From Methylomonas sp. (lineage in GTDB: Bacteria > Pseudomonadota > Gammaproteobacteria > Methylococcales > Methylomonadaceae): a stretch of 5,283 nt of DNA. Where the stretch lies: NCBI GenBank assembly GCA_026990815.1, contig JALXCS010000013.1, forward strand, positions 3,981 to 9,263. Direction: 5' to 3'. Shown here piece by piece: positions 4,732 to 5,283 of the stretch (position 1 is the first letter of the stretch; every line of letters starts with the position of its first letter). The translations under genes and the position numbers were made by a program. The notes below the pieces were generated by a model, which did not search any database, was not told the origin of the DNA, and saw only the letters and a list, made by a program, of their open reading frames with translations.

Positions 4732-5283
4732 TTGCATATTCATATTTTAGGTATTTGCGGGACATTTATGGGCGGTCTCGCCCTGATAGCAAGGCAACTG
4801 GGTTATCAAGTTAGCGGCTCAGATCAAAATGTTTATCCTCCGATGAGCACCCAACTTGAAGAACAAGGCATTCAGTTGATACAAGGCTATCAAAAAGAAA
4901 ACCTGAATCCAAAACCCGATTTAGTCGTCATTGGCAATGCCATGTCACGGGGCAATCCTGAAGTGGAAGCAGTATTAAATCAAAACCTTAAATATATTTC
5001 CGGACCACAATGGTTATCGGAGCATGTTTTGCAAGATAAATGGGTACTTGGAGTTGCAGGCACACATGGCAAAACTTCAACCACCAGCATGCTGACCTGG
5101 ATTCTTGAGCATCAAGGTCTTAATCCCGGTTTTTTAATTGGCGGTATTCCGTTAAATTTTGGCATTTCTGCCCGCCTGGGCGATTCAGATTTTTTTGTCA
5201 TTGAAGCTGACGAATACGATACGGCTTTTTTTGATAAACGCTCCAAATTTGTCCATTACAGACCTAGAACAGCTGTATTCAAT
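4732..5283 (+). CDS. mpl: UDP-N-acetylmuramate:L-Ala-gamma-D-Glu-meso-DAP ligase, N-terminal part
   Basis: Mpl is a cytoplasmic ATP-dependent Mur-ligase relative. It joins recycled murein tripeptide directly to UDP-N-acetylmuramate, short-cutting peptidoglycan synthesis. Only 184 of about 450 residues are in the window; the frame is open at the right edge. Visible are the Rossmann-type start HIHILGICGTFMGGLALIA (2-20), which nearly matches E. coli Mpl, SGSDQNVYPPMS (28-39), VVIGNAMSRGNPEVEAVL (65-82), the ATP P-loop GVAGTHGKTSTTS (107-119), and EADEYDTAFFDKRSKFVHY (158-176), which separates Mpl from MurC. The start codon is TTG at 4732, backed by AGGA 7 bases upstream; an ATG at residue 13 would delete the glycine-rich loop. 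It follows the ankyrin gene by 17 bp, so the two probably share a transcript. Presence of Mpl implies a Gram-negative bacterium with DAP-type murein recycling. Confidence 0.96.
   Translation, partial: MHIHILGICGTFMGGLALIARQLGYQVSGSDQNVYPPMSTQLEEQGIQLIQGYQKENLNPKPDLVVIGNAMSRGNPEVEAVLNQNLKYISGPQWLSEHVLQDKWVLGVAGTHGKTSTTSMLTWILEHQGLNPGFLIGGIPLNFGISARLGDSDFFVIEADEYDTAFFDKRSKFVHYRPRTAVFN

Overview
The window looks like ordinary chromosome from a low-GC gammaproteobacterium. The ApaG, ApaH and Mpl proteins are of the gammaproteobacterial type, while the AT-rich intergenic DNA, weak ribosome binding sites and an ankyrin-repeat protein fit a Legionellales-like lineage (Legionella, Coxiella and relatives). 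That placement is inferred from protein style and base composition only. I see no insertion sequence, phage gene, CRISPR array, tRNA or rRNA.

Layout. Positions 1-93 (or 1-114) may hold the first codons of a minus-strand gene for an exported protein, cut by the window edge. About 600 bases (115-711) follow without a convincing gene. They carry a perfect 10-bp inverted repeat (246-270), a 10-bp-period direct repeat (183-199) and a promoter-like TTGACA element (116-144). Next comes a minus-strand block, in transcription order: apaG (3990-3613), apaH (3534-2716), an APH/choline-kinase-fold small-molecule kinase (2619-1636) and an inositol-monophosphatase-family phosphatase (1626-712). The last two are 9 bp apart. 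The first two pairs are separated by 78 and 96 bp, each gap holding an inverted repeat. Divergent from apaG, on the plus strand, lie a gene for a small exported ankyrin-repeat protein (4184-4714) and then mpl (4732 to the window end, truncated), which begins with TTG behind a good Shine-Dalgarno sequence.

Function. ApaH hydrolyses diadenosine tetraphosphate, and ApaG is its usual genomic companion. The common upstream partner rsmA (ksgA) is absent here, its place taken by the divergent ankyrin gene. The kinase and phosphatase look like a co-translated pair acting on an unknown small metabolite. Mpl recycles murein tripeptide in the cytoplasm, and the ankyrin protein just upstream is predicted to be periplasmic, so a cell-envelope link is possible but unproven. 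Nothing here shows a clearly new system. The more interesting points are the kinase/phosphatase pair behind apaGH, the exported ankyrin protein next to mpl, and the non-coding symmetric elements.
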